A DNA stretch of 64,000 nt. Source: Tepidimicrobium xylanilyticum. GTDB taxonomy: Bacteria > Bacillota > Clostridia > Tissierellales > Tepidimicrobiaceae. Each line of letters begins with the position of its first letter. Position 1 is the first letter of the stretch. The notes under the pieces are model-generated. The model saw nothing but the letters and a program-made list of their open reading frames with translations. It was not told the origin of the DNA and made no database searches. The stretch lies in NCBI RefSeq assembly GCF_900106765.1, contig NZ_FNNG01000001.1, forward strand, positions 375,774-439,773, in the 5' to 3' direction. This document shows positions 35,221-44,132 of this stretch, piece after piece. The translations under genes were made by a program, and so were the position numbers.

Positions 35221-37224
35221 TTAATTTTGAGGAATAATTATCTTTTGTCCCGGAAATATTAAATGTGGATTTTTTAACTTATTAAATTCTGCCAATCTTT
35301 GCCATGTAGTATTAAACTTCTCAGCAATTTTCCATAATACATCCCCTGGTTTTACTACATATTCGTCATATTTACTAAATGTATATTCAGCCGTAGGTGC
35401 CTCCTTTACTACTATAGAATCCGTTACCGTTTCTTCTATTTCTATATCGGTTAATAATTCATCCGGTATTAATCCTTCTTCAATCAATTCATATACATTC
35501 AATGATTTCACATTAACTGTTCTTCCATCTTCCGATGTAGGAATCGCTATATTCCCTAAGTTAACTTGCTCGATTATATAATCCCTCAGTGGGTGGTCTA
35601 AATCGGCTCCTATAATTTCCCAGTTATTGTCTACATTTGGCTCTATAGTCCCTAATTCCCTTATATATTGGGCTATATAGGACCTTAAAGATATAGGATC
35701 AGAATCAAAATAAGGTTCATTGTTGATGATTCCCATGCTTTGAAGTCCGCTTAACCTATAATTATTTATGGCCAATTTGAAAACATCGTCATCCTTAACT
35801 GGCTTTCCTTTGAAAGTTAGGTCTACAATTCTTTCTCCTGCAGGCTTTGAAATGTCTATTTTATACTCTACCCCTTGGAACATATCGTAGTTATAGCCTC
35901 TAATATTTGGGTTAAAGCTTATAGTCACATCTCCAGGCTTATAGGTATTATAATAGGAGGCTGACCATTCCATATAATTTTTCAATTCCTTCCCTGTAAC
36001 CTCTACTCCTACAAGGGTATTTGGATATTTATATATATCGAAAATACTGCTATAGGTTATATCTCCTTTGCTGATATTTGAAGAAGGTTGGAATAAGGCT
36101 GCTGCAGATATATCTGCCCCTGAATACTTAAGTTGCACATCGTTGATCAAGTCCATTACAGCAGTATCCCTAATTTGCCCTTCAGGAATCCCCTTTACTT
36201 CAGAAGCAGGATGAAAATCTTCTGTCGCTTGTCCTATTACTTCTTCTAAGAAATCTAAAGTGGCTTCATGATACTCCTTTGCATATTCTTTTAATTCTTC
36301 TGAAGCCTCATAGGCCGCTACATCTATTAATTCTACCTTTTTATCGATTATTGCCCAATTATCCCCTTCTTTTTCCAATATTAAATCAAATCTTATAACC
36401 TGTTTTCCAGCATCTCTAGCTCCGCCAACTACAGTATTACCTACCATTTCACTTACCGATATATGCGCATGACCAACTATAGCCACATCTATTTCTGGAT
36501 TTTCTTCAATAGCAAGCCTTACCGAATCTGCATCTCCATATTCTGAATCTAGACCAGAGTGAGCTAGTACTACTAAAACATCAACTTTATCCTTCAATTC
36601 CCCTACATATTTTCTGGTTGCTACATTTATGGCCTCGAATTCTAGCTCTGTTACCTTTGGTCCATCCCATCTTGGAATATTTGGATTGGTCAAACCTATA
36701 ATACCTATTTTAATACCAGCAACTTCCTTTATTATATAAGGCTCTGCAAAATTAGAACCATCTTTCCACCTTATATTAGCCCCTAAAATTGGAAACTCAG
36801 CCTCGTCTACTATCTTATGGATTAATTCAAGGCCAAAGTTAAACTCATGATTGCCTAAAGTCATAGCATCATAGCCCATAAAATTCATAACATCAATTAC
36901 TGGATGAGACAGGTCTAAATTGTTATTGTACAAATCATCTGAAAGGATTGTTCCCTGTATGGTATCTCCATTGTCCAACAGTAAGGTATTAGGATTTTCC
37001 TCTCTGACCGCCTTAATTACAGAATAAACTTTTGTCATCCCTAGGTCATCAACTTCCTTCCCATCTTCATAAGACCAATTGTAGATATTGGCATGGAGAT
37101 CCGTAGTCCCTAGGATGGTTAAATGAACCGTCTCATTCTCAGCCTTTACAGGTATATTAAATATACCTATAACTAATAAAAATGATAGAATCAGGCTAAA
37201 CAGCCTTTTGCTTTTGGAATACAC
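35221..37224 (-). CDS. Secreted 2',3'-cyclic-nucleotide phosphodiesterase/nucleotidase (CpdB-like) with C-terminal LysM
   Basis: A 667-residue exported enzyme: signal peptide (1-28, ending VKAEN), metallophosphoesterase domain (TTDLHAN, DNGDTIQG, GNHEFNFG, HSGLD, GHAHIS), nucleotidase C-terminal domain (about 330-560) and a LysM (about 622-666). The DLHAN and NGDTIQG forms are those of bifunctional 2',3'-cyclic phosphodiesterase/3'-nucleotidases (CpdB/YfkN type). The linker before the LysM is acidic. It would turn extracellular RNA fragments into nucleosides, supplying purine. Its LysM end matches that of the UshA-like protein 1.2 kb away almost residue for residue. Confidence 0.92.
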   Translation of the reverse strand: MYSKSKRLFSLILSFLLVIGIFNIPVKAENETVHLTILGTTDLHANIYNWSYEDGKEVDDLGMTKVYSVIKAVREENPNTLLLDNGDTIQGTILSDDLYNNNLDLSHPVIDVMNFMGYDAMTLGNHEFNFGLELIHKIVDEAEFPILGANIRWKDGSNFAEPYIIKEVAGIKIGIIGLTNPNIPRWDGPKVTELEFEAINVATRKYVGELKDKVDVLVVLAHSGLDSEYGDADSVRLAIEENPEIDVAIVGHAHISVSEMVGNTVVGGARDAGKQVIRFDLILEKEGDNWAIIDKKVELIDVAAYEASEELKEYAKEYHEATLDFLEEVIGQATEDFHPASEVKGIPEGQIRDTAVMDLINDVQLKYSGADISAAALFQPSSNISKGDITYSSIFDIYKYPNTLVGVEVTGKELKNYMEWSASYYNTYKPGDVTISFNPNIRGYNYDMFQGVEYKIDISKPAGERIVDLTFKGKPVKDDDVFKLAINNYRLSGLQSMGIINNEPYFDSDPISLRSYIAQYIRELGTIEPNVDNNWEIIGADLDHPLRDYIIEQVNLGNIAIPTSEDGRTVNVKSLNVYELIEEGLIPDELLTDIEIEETVTDSIVVKEAPTAEYTFSKYDEYVVKPGDVLWKIAEKFNTTWQRLAEFNKLKNPHLIFPGQKIIIPQN

Positions 37225-37371
37225 TTTATAACCCCCTTTTGAATTTTTAAGGTTAAATTATACTTTAACCTATTATACCCACCTTGAAACAAATTTTACT
37301 TACATATACATTATAACCATTTTATGTTCATTATTCATTATGATTATCAATAACTTTATTCCATAATAATA

Positions 37372-37396
37372 AAAGGTTGGCCTAAGGCCAACCTTT
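37372..37396. terminator. Terminator hairpin between the CpdB-like and ftcD genes
   Basis: AAAGGTTGGCC and GGCCAACCTTT form an 11-bp perfect stem with a 3-base loop about 57 bases after the formiminotransferase stop. The arms give short T runs on both strands. Confidence 0.8.
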
Positions 37397-37452
37397 ATAA
37401 AAATTTAGGTCAATCGGATTTACTCATGGCTGCTTAAAACAATCGGCCTAAC

Positions 37453-38379
37453 TTACTTCATCAGATGATATTCTAATATTTGGTCCTTTCTCAACCCTTG
37501 TAGACCTAAATAATACTCTAAATTGTTTAGTAGATAGTCTAATTTAACAGGACCCACTATTTCCGAGCCTGTAACAGCAACCCCATATTTCTTTGCCTCT
37601 TGTTTTACCAATTCAAAGGCTCTATATAATGGAGTATTGGCACAATCGAACATATTCATAGAAACTACTACTCCATCCCTTTCAGGGAACTTAATGCCAA
37701 CGGCTCTTACAGTAGAAAATCCACCACTAGGTCCTCTAACAGCTTTAGCTATCGCCTTTGCAATATTTAAATCTTCTGTTGCTAAAAATACGTTATATGC
37801 AGTCAGACCTTCCATATCAGCGCTTACTATGGTTGCACCAGCTTTTTCGCTTAATTTACCATCAACGGATAAATCTGGCTTTCTCTTTTCATAATCTGGA
37901 TGGTTAGTATCCTCCAACAAGGCCTTTAATCCTTCATATTGTCCTTTTCTTATAAAGGAAATGCTCTTCTTATCTTCAGTTCTTGCATTTTGTCCTGAAA
38001 AGAATATAGGTACCTTATATTTCTCAAACAATTCCTTACCTATTTCTTCTGCTAATTGAACACATTCCTCTAGTGTAATGTTCCTTAATGGAAATATGGG
38101 GATAGTATCCTGTGCTCCAATTCTTGGATGGGTTCCTTCCTGTTCCCTCATATCTATTAATTCATAAGACTTGCCAGCCATAGCAATTAAAGCTTCCTTC
38201 AAAGGCTCAGGCTCTCCTATGGCAGTTACTACTGTTCTATTGAAATCGTATTCCGGCTCAACACTTACTAGTGTAACGCCTTCTCTATCTTTAAATACCG
38301 ATACAATAGCTTCAATAATTTCCTCTCTTCTTCCTTCACTAAAGTTAGGCACTGCTAATATGTATTTCTTTTCACCCAT
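37453..38379 (-). CDS. ftcD: Glutamate/glycine formimidoyltransferase (FtcD formiminotransferase domain)
   Basis: A 308-residue stand-alone formiminotransferase. Landmarks are VPNFSEGR near residue 10, DFNRTVVT-type sequence near 48, EGTHPRIGAQDTIP near 78-91 (folate and formimino-substrate region with catalytic His) and AVRGPSGGFSTVRAVGI near 208. No cyclodeaminase domain is fused. It transfers a formimino group from formiminoglutamate or formiminoglycine to tetrahydrofolate. In purine-fermenting clostridia the formiminoglycine reaction ends xanthine breakdown. ATG at 38379 follows GAAAGGAGAATTCCT; the longer frame is not needed. Its place at the end of the purine island supports the formiminoglycine role; no histidine-degradation genes are nearby. 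Confidence 0.9.
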   Translation of the reverse strand: MGEKKYILAVPNFSEGRREEIIEAIVSVFKDREGVTLVSVEPEYDFNRTVVTAIGEPEPLKEALIAMAGKSYELIDMREQEGTHPRIGAQDTIPIFPLRNITLEECVQLAEEIGKELFEKYKVPIFFSGQNARTEDKKSISFIRKGQYEGLKALLEDTNHPDYEKRKPDLSVDGKLSEKAGATIVSADMEGLTAYNVFLATEDLNIAKAIAKAVRGPSGGFSTVRAVGIKFPERDGVVVSMNMFDCANTPLYRAFELVKQEAKKYGVAVTGSEIVGPVKLDYLLNNLEYYLGLQGLRKDQILEYHLMK

Positions 38380-38478
38380 AGGAATTCTCCTTTCTAATAT
38401 AGTCTCGAACATAATAGCATAGTTTAATATATTTTTCATTGTAGATTTTCTATAAAAATTCACAGAAATGATAAATAG

Positions 38479-38515
38479 ATAGGTTATCCATTAGTTTATG
38501 CTAATGAGAACCTAT
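38479..38515 (-). terminator. Hairpin after the ABC transporter operon
   Basis: ATAGGTT and AACCTAT, with inner arms CATTAG and CTAATG, form a stem-loop 7 bases after the stop of the binding-protein gene. The T run is weak. Confidence 0.55.
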
Positions 38516-38521
38516 AATAGA

Positions 38522-39646
38522 TTAATGTCTTGTTGAATTTTTGAGTAAATCTACCAACTCATCATCACTTAACTCATAATGGTAGAACTTGCTATAAAAT
38601 TCCGTTACTACCTCCGATATATCATAATTGAATACCTCTGGATATATTAAATTGCCTAACCACCTTAACCCCAATATCCTGTTAACCGATGGAGGTCTGT
38701 CAAACCAGTTAAAGGGCCTATTTGGAATTTCGTATACTTCTTCATTTTCTACTGCTTTTATACTCTGCCATGTAGAATCTTCAAATATTCTTGAATAATA
38801 GCCTCCCCTTTCATCATCCCAAGATATAATTAGGTCTGGATTCCAGTTTAATAGCTGTTCTATGGACACTAAGGATTTTCCCGTATCAGCCCTTGCTTCT
38901 ACTTCTGCTACATTTCTTCCCCCTACTAAGTCAATTATTGCAGCATGCCAGGAACCAGAAGGCTCTGTTTCTAATCCATCAGGACCTTGGGCATAATACA
39001 CCCCTATTCTTTCATCATCGGAAATATCCTTAGCCAAATTCTGCACTTCTTCAATAGCTTTTCTACAGTAATCTGCCAACTCCTTGGCCCTTTCCTCTTC
39101 ACCTATTATCTTTCCTAAAATCTCGTAAGCTTCATCTAACTTAAGCAAATCTGAATCCAATATTATTGTAGGCTTTCCTGTCTTTTGCTCCAATTCCTCT
39201 GCATCCGATAAAGATTTTTCTATTACCTCTTCCATTATTATTAAAACATCAGGGTCCAGTTTCAAAAGTTCTTCTATATTTACAGCATTCTTACCAGAAC
39301 CACCTAAATTAGGCAGATTATGATATTTCTCTGGTATAAACTGTTTTTCTCCATCTCTTAAATCATAATTCCAGCCTATCATCTTGTCAGGGTTTAAAGT
39401 ATATAAAAGAATGGTTCCTGTCGGCCTAGTAGCAAAGACTCTATTTGCTGGTTTGGGCAATGTAATAGTTCTGCCAGCCATATCTACTACTTCTATGGTT
39501 TCATCTACTTCCTCTGCAGTATTCACTTCTTCTACTTCATTTTCTTCTAGTGTATCTTCTACAGCAGTATCTCCTATACTGCAACCAACCAATATGGAAA
39601 ATATAATTACTAGAATTAATGAAAAGGAAATAAATCTTTTAATCAT
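38522..39646 (-). CDS. Substrate-binding lipoprotein of a FecBCD/MolBCA-type ABC importer
   Basis: A 374-residue lipoprotein with lipobox ILVGC (Cys22), an acidic linker (about 28-52) and a type III (FecB/BtuF) binding domain (EVVDMAGRTITLP, then RVFATRPTGTILLY, and the helix-hinge region near 150-175). Type III proteins carry siderophores, cobalamin, heme or, in MolA, molybdate and tungstate. The operon starts with Mo-hydroxylase accessory genes and a ModE-like regulator, so molybdate or tungstate is the best guess; iron or cobalamin remain possible. It is the last gene of the operon. Confidence 0.85.
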   Translation of the reverse strand: MIKRFISFSLILVIIFSILVGCSIGDTAVEDTLEENEVEEVNTAEEVDETIEVVDMAGRTITLPKPANRVFATRPTGTILLYTLNPDKMIGWNYDLRDGEKQFIPEKYHNLPNLGGSGKNAVNIEELLKLDPDVLIIMEEVIEKSLSDAEELEQKTGKPTIILDSDLLKLDEAYEILGKIIGEEERAKELADYCRKAIEEVQNLAKDISDDERIGVYYAQGPDGLETEPSGSWHAAIIDLVGGRNVAEVEARADTGKSLVSIEQLLNWNPDLIISWDDERGGYYSRIFEDSTWQSIKAVENEEVYEIPNRPFNWFDRPPSVNRILGLRWLGNLIYPEVFNYDISEVVTEFYSKFYHYELSDDELVDLLKNSTRH

Positions 39647-39659
39647 ATTACCTCTCCTT

Positions 39660-40433
39660 TCATATTACTGGTAAACACATTTTAATATTCTTATCCCTAG
39701 AATTTAATTCGATAACTTTTAACTCTACATCATATAGGTTCTGCAGGTCTTCCTTCTTCAAATTTACACCAGGTTTATCGACTACTACAACTTTTCCATC
39801 CTTTACTAATAGAGCCTTAGTTCCATATAAAAAAGTATGTTCTGGCAAATGAGTAGCCATTATAATGGTAATTCCTCTCTCTGCGCTTTGAATTAAATGC
39901 TTAATCATTACCATTTGATTCCCAAAATCTAAATTGTTGGTAGGTTCATCCATTACTATAATTTTCGATTGCTGGGCTAGTGCTTGAGCTATTTTTACCA
40001 ACTGCCTTTCACCGCCACTTAATTGGGAATATATTTTATTCCTCAAATGGGATATTTTAAGGGTTTCCATAGCTTCTTCTGCAATTCTTTCATCTTCTTT
40101 AGAAGGAGATGAAGCAAATTTTAAATAGGAGGTTCTTCCCATTAGTATTATATCCTTAACCCGATATTGAAAAGTAGAATTAAAGGATTGGGGAATATAA
40201 CTAATTACCTGAGCCCGCCTCCTCCAAGCCCAATCCAAAATGGAATTGCCATCTATTAGCACATCTCCTTTATGAGGTTTTAACAATCCTATTATAGTTT
40301 TTATCAAAGTAGACTTGCCTGAACCATTGGAACCCATTATACAGACTATATCTCCTGGTTTGGCAATAAAATTTACATTCTCTAAAACCCTTTCATTCCC
40401 GTAGCCACAGCTTAGATTCCTAACCTCCAACAT
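39660..40433 (-). CDS. ABC importer ATPase (FecE/MolC type)
   Basis: A 257-residue ATPase with Walker A GSNGSGKST at residues 34-42, Q-loop in ISYIPQSFNS, signature LSGGERQ, Walker B IIVMDEPTNNLDFG and switch His in MATHLPEH. The Q-loop and MGRTSYLKF stretch are typical of FecE/BtuD/MolC ATPases. It starts 4 bases after the permease stop and is followed at 13 bases by the binding lipoprotein. Confidence 0.93.
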   Translation of the reverse strand: MLEVRNLSCGYGNERVLENVNFIAKPGDIVCIMGSNGSGKSTLIKTIIGLLKPHKGDVLIDGNSILDWAWRRRAQVISYIPQSFNSTFQYRVKDIILMGRTSYLKFASSPSKEDERIAEEAMETLKISHLRNKIYSQLSGGERQLVKIAQALAQQSKIIVMDEPTNNLDFGNQMVMIKHLIQSAERGITIIMATHLPEHTFLYGTKALLVKDGKVVVVDKPGVNLKKEDLQNLYDVELKVIELNSRDKNIKMCLPVI

Positions 40434-40437
40434 ATTA

Positions 40438-41457
40438 TTAACTCCTTCCTCTGTTTAATAATAGGAGTATGAAAAAGGGTGCTCCTATTAACGATGTAAG
40501 TATGCCAAGGGGAATTTCTACCGTAGTAAGAGTTCTTGCAATATTATCTATTAACAGCAGATAGGAACTGCCTAATAAAATAGTGGTAGGAATCAATAAC
40601 CTATAATCTGGTCCAACTAAAAATCTTCCTAAATGGGGAATTACCAGACCTATCCACCCAATTATGCCACTGACTGAAACTGCAGAAGCAGTCATTAGGG
40701 TAGAGCAAATTATTACTATAGCCCTAATCCTTCCAGTATCCAATCCTAAGCTTTTAGCCTCTTCTTCACTTAAGGAAATAATATTTAATTTCCACCTTAA
40801 CAAATATAGTGGTATTATTCCTAATAGTATTGGAATAGAAATATTCTTTATATCCCTTTGCATTATTCCCGAAAGGCTTCCCATAAGCCAAAAGGTTATG
40901 GCAGGTAATTTATCTTCCGAATCTGCCATATACTTTACCAAGGATACAAGTGAATTAAATAGGGAACCTATTAATACTCCAATAATCACCAAGGTCATTA
41001 ATTGATCGGCTTTAATACTTTGGCTAATAAGATATACTAAAACTACTGCCAATATGCCAAATATAAAAGCAGATAACTGAATACCGGTAGTATTAAAGGA
41101 CAGAAATATGGCTAAAGCTGCTCCAAAAGCAGAACCTGCTGAAACTCCCAATATATCTGGGGAAACTAAAGGATTTTTAAACATTCCTTGGTAAACTGCC
41201 CCAGATAAAGAAAGAGCTGCTCCTACCAAAATAGCCCCTATAATCCTTGGTAGCCTTACTTGAAAGACTATAACCTCAATAGTATCAGACCAGGTTTTGT
41301 CGATAGGCAAGACCCTTGACAAAAATACCTTCAATAAGGTTATGATATCTACTGGATATCTGCCAACGACAAAGGATAGCAGAAAAATTCCTATAAAAAG
41401 CATTACAAACGGATAAATACTCAAATACTCCTTTTTTCTCTTTCTTAGAAAGTTCAT
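40438..41457 (-). CDS. ABC importer permease (FecCD/BtuC/MolB type)
   Basis: A 339-residue permease with about ten spans. Diagnostic FecCD motifs are VRLPRIIGAILVGAALSLSG followed by YQGMFKNPLVSPDILGVSAG near residues 70-115, and GIIGWIGLVIPHLGR near 260. ATG at 41457 follows AAGGAGAGGG. A single permease gene implies a homodimer as in MolB/BtuC. Confidence 0.93.
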   Translation of the reverse strand: MNFLRKRKKEYLSIYPFVMLFIGIFLLSFVVGRYPVDIITLLKVFLSRVLPIDKTWSDTIEVIVFQVRLPRIIGAILVGAALSLSGAVYQGMFKNPLVSPDILGVSAGSAFGAALAIFLSFNTTGIQLSAFIFGILAVVLVYLISQSIKADQLMTLVIIGVLIGSLFNSLVSLVKYMADSEDKLPAITFWLMGSLSGIMQRDIKNISIPILLGIIPLYLLRWKLNIISLSEEEAKSLGLDTGRIRAIVIICSTLMTASAVSVSGIIGWIGLVIPHLGRFLVGPDYRLLIPTTILLGSSYLLLIDNIARTLTTVEIPLGILTSLIGAPFFILLLLNRGRS

Positions 41458-41507
41458 AGCCCTCTCCTTACCCGTTATTCTTTCAGTCATATAACGCCTA
41501 CAAAAAA

Positions 41508-41852
41508 TTAGATGTTTCTAAAGAACTTTTCATAAATCTTTTCTACCGTTTCCTCTGCTTCTTTAGTAAAATCCTCATAGGCCTTTATTAAATCCTTAGC
41601 CTTATCGGTTAAACAAGAGCCTCCTCCATCGACTCCACCAGTTTCCCTGTTCAACAAATTATATCCCAATAGTTTTTCAGCCCTATTGATAATAGCCCAA
41701 GCTTTACTATAGGACATGTTTAACTCCTTACAAGCCTTATTTAAACTTCCTAACCTATCTACTGTTTTTAATAACATATAAGGTCCTCTACCAAAAACCT
41801 TTTCCCCCTCTATGGTCATCCAAAACCTGCTTTCCAATTTCAAGATTTTCAC
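41508..41852 (-). CDS. ModE-like winged-helix regulator (N-terminal domain only)
   Basis: A 114-residue protein equal to the N-terminal DNA-binding domain of ModE/LysR-like regulators: GRGPYMLLKTVDRLGSLNKA, then ELNMSYSKAWAIINRAEKLLG (split here), then GGVDGGGSCLTDKAKDLI. The molybdate-binding TOBE part is absent, as in many clostridial copies. Its ATG overlaps the TGA of the xdhC-family gene (ATGA), so it is coupled to Mo-enzyme maturation and precedes the ABC importer. It probably senses or controls molybdate supply. Confidence 0.87.
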   Translation of the reverse strand: MKILKLESRFWMTIEGEKVFGRGPYMLLKTVDRLGSLNKACKELNMSYSKAWAIINRAEKLLGYNLLNRETGGVDGGGSCLTDKAKDLIKAYEDFTKEAEETVEKIYEKFFRNI

Positions 41853-42667
41853 CTACTCTTATAAAGATAGGGAGCATCCTTGCCATATTTAACTGCCTGA
41901 ATCTCTGCCATAATAGCTAAAGCTATTTCCTCCGGACTCTCTCCACCTAAATCTAAACCTATTGGAGTATAGACCTTTGATAGTTCTTCCTCAGTAAATC
42001 CCTTTTCCATTAAATTATTAAAACAGGTCTTAATTTTATTTAGGCTTCCTATCATCCCAATATATTTTGCATTACTTCTTACAACTGCCTCCAATACATC
42101 TTGGTCAAATTTATGACCATGAGTAGCAATTACTATATAGGTATTCTTATTAATGTCTAGATTATTTATATTATCCACTATGTCACCATGTATAAGATTT
42201 CCCACATTGGGGAATAACTCTTTAGTCAGCCTTTCCTTCCTAGAATCTAAAACGGTAATAGAGTAGCCTAGTATATGAGCTATTTTGCACAATTTTTCCG
42301 CTATATGCCCTGCACCAGCTACTATCAGTTCCTCTTGAGAAATATAAACCTTTATAAAGAGGCTCACCTTTCCACCACATATCATAGGTAGAACATTTCC
42401 ATTTCGAGACGATCTGTCCAAATCATAATCGATTAAAGTGGATTTTTTATGTCTTATGCAATCTACAGCATCTCTTTTAGCCTTTTCCTCTAAAATACCT
42501 CCGCCAATAGTACCTTCTATCAAATTGCCTTCCTCATCTACCAACATGGTGCTTCCAACTCCCCTAGGAGTAGAACCTTCAGCCTTTACAACGGTTACAG
42601 TAGCAACTGATCTGTTTTTTTCTATGCATTTGTTTAGTCTTACTAAAATCTTCCTATCCTCTATCAT
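41849..42667 (-). CDS. xdhC: XdhC/CoxI-family molybdenum hydroxylase maturation factor
   Basis: A 272-residue XdhC/CoxI family protein that binds Mo cofactor, helps insert its terminal sulfur (or selenium) ligand and delivers it to the hydroxylase. The N-terminal domain has AEGSTPRGVGSTMLV near 30-44 and GGGILEEKA, with cysteine in MICGGKV. The C-terminal Rossmann domain has VAGAGHIAEKL and ATHGHKFDQDVL. It starts two bases after the yqeB stop. Confidence 0.92.
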   Translation of the reverse strand: MIEDRKILVRLNKCIEKNRSVATVTVVKAEGSTPRGVGSTMLVDEEGNLIEGTIGGGILEEKAKRDAVDCIRHKKSTLIDYDLDRSSRNGNVLPMICGGKVSLFIKVYISQEELIVAGAGHIAEKLCKIAHILGYSITVLDSRKERLTKELFPNVGNLIHGDIVDNINNLDINKNTYIVIATHGHKFDQDVLEAVVRSNAKYIGMIGSLNKIKTCFNNLMEKGFTEEELSKVYTPIGLDLGGESPEEIALAIMAEIQAVKYGKDAPYLYKSR

Positions 42668-42668
42668 A

Positions 42669-43466
42669 CTAAGCCTCCCTTTTCAGTCGTATACATTCTA
42701 AGGCCTTTAATGTTCCATCTCCTATCACCTTAGCCTTATCGGATATGGAAAAAGCCAATTCCCTTCTGCACCTAGGGTCTATATCTCCAATTTTAAGCCC
42801 TTCCTCTACCATAATGCCTTCCTTTATCATACCTCTAAGGACACCATCAAACTTTGCTACTACCTCTTTATCTCCTACTTCACAAATAATTTCCCCTTTT
42901 CTTATCAAATCTCCTATATTGTGAAAAGGTTTTACTATACCAGAAGTTGGGGCCCTAAGAACTCTTTCCTCTGCATATCCCATTACAGGTGCAGGAATTC
43001 CTGTATTCTTTTCAGCTCTACCCTTAAAAATAACCTTTCCTAAATTAGCCCCCCTATTACTTTCTATTACACAATCAACATCTACTCCTGCTTCAAATCC
43101 AGGACCTACCCCTATAGTAATGGGAGCCATTCCTCTATAAGTACCAATATTTCTCTTAGCCATTATTGCATCTACTACTGCTAAGGGTTTAATTTTATCG
43201 ATAAGTTCTCCATTAGCATCGACACAAACAGGTATATGTCCTATCTCCAATATCCTGTAGATATCCTTTAGGTACCCTGCTAAAACTCCCTTGATGCCTT
43301 CAACTTTTGTCTCCCCTTCATAAACTGCTTCACTAAAAGCTACAGATCTTCTTACAGTTAAGGGCTTGTCTATTTCCAATATAACAACCTTATAACTCGC
43401 ATTATACAACTTGTAAGCAATACCCGATGCTAAGTCACCACCACCCCTGATGATTATGATATCCAC
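42669..43466 (-). CDS. yqeB: Selenium-dependent molybdenum hydroxylase system protein YqeB
   Basis: A 265-residue protein of the YqeB/EF2563 family, which occurs with selenium-dependent Mo hydroxylases. Landmarks are IIIRGGGDLASGIAYKL at the N-terminus, VDAIMAKRNIGT in the middle and DIDPRCRRELAFSISDKA near the end. Its presence with yqeC, mocA and xdhC predicts that the xanthine dehydrogenase here carries a labile selenium ligand. The exact biochemical role of YqeB is unknown. Confidence 0.92.
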   Translation of the reverse strand: MDIIIIRGGGDLASGIAYKLYNASYKVVILEIDKPLTVRRSVAFSEAVYEGETKVEGIKGVLAGYLKDIYRILEIGHIPVCVDANGELIDKIKPLAVVDAIMAKRNIGTYRGMAPITIGVGPGFEAGVDVDCVIESNRGANLGKVIFKGRAEKNTGIPAPVMGYAEERVLRAPTSGIVKPFHNIGDLIRKGEIICEVGDKEVVAKFDGVLRGMIKEGIMVEEGLKIGDIDPRCRRELAFSISDKAKVIGDGTLKALECIRLKREA

Positions 43467-43552
43467 TTTGTCACCTCCATGCCTGATTATAAATCATTAT
43501 ATCGCAACCTTTGTTTATAAACATTGTTTATTATTCACAAAAGTTCGAAAGT

Positions 43553-44122
43553 TTAAAATAGTTGTTTTGTAAAATCCTCTAATACATCTAAATCAAACCC
43601 TATCCTTTCATCTTCTATATAGACCTTTTTAACGGAAGCAATATTAGCTTTTATAATGTCTCTGCCTCCCTTATCTCCTTCAACCTTTAATAGTTCATCC
43701 CTATGTCGAGATGAAAAAATGGTGGGAGTGCCATTTCTACCATTATAACAGGGTATAATAATGGAGTATTCGCCTTTTTTATACTCCTCAATCAATCTAT
43801 TGATTAGTTTACTATTTATAAAAGGCTGATCCCCTACTAAAAACATATAAGCTTGGCTATCTAAAGATGCTCTAATTCCCAATTTCATGCTTTCCGACTG
43901 TCCTAGATGGGCATTAGGGTTATATATGGTTTGAATATCATATTTTTCTCCAATCCTTCTAACTTCTTCTTTCCTATACACTAATATGACTCTGTCTAAG
44001 ATGGATTGAGTACAGCTTCTAATAACCCTTTCCAACATTTTTACCCCATCTATTTCCATCAATAATTTGTCTTTTCCCATCCTTTTTGAAAATCCAGAAG
44101 CCATAATAATCCCGGTAATCAT
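43553..44122 (-). CDS. mocA: MocA-type molybdenum cofactor cytidylyltransferase
   Basis: A 189-residue nucleotidyltransferase (MobA-like fold) with the nucleotide-binding start GIIMASGFSKRMGKDKLL, FLVGDQPF near the active site and a C-terminal GFDLDVLEDF. It converts molybdopterin to the cytosine dinucleotide form used by xanthine dehydrogenase-family enzymes. ATG at 44122 is chosen because AGGAG lies 7 bases upstream. The frame overlaps nothing, and it sits 10 bases after the yqeC stop. Confidence 0.9.
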   Translation of the reverse strand: MITGIIMASGFSKRMGKDKLLMEIDGVKMLERVIRSCTQSILDRVILVYRKEEVRRIGEKYDIQTIYNPNAHLGQSESMKLGIRASLDSQAYMFLVGDQPFINSKLINRLIEEYKKGEYSIIIPCYNGRNGTPTIFSSRHRDELLKVEGDKGGRDIIKANIASVKKVYIEDERIGFDLDVLEDFTKQLF

Positions 44123-44132
44123 ATCCATTCTC

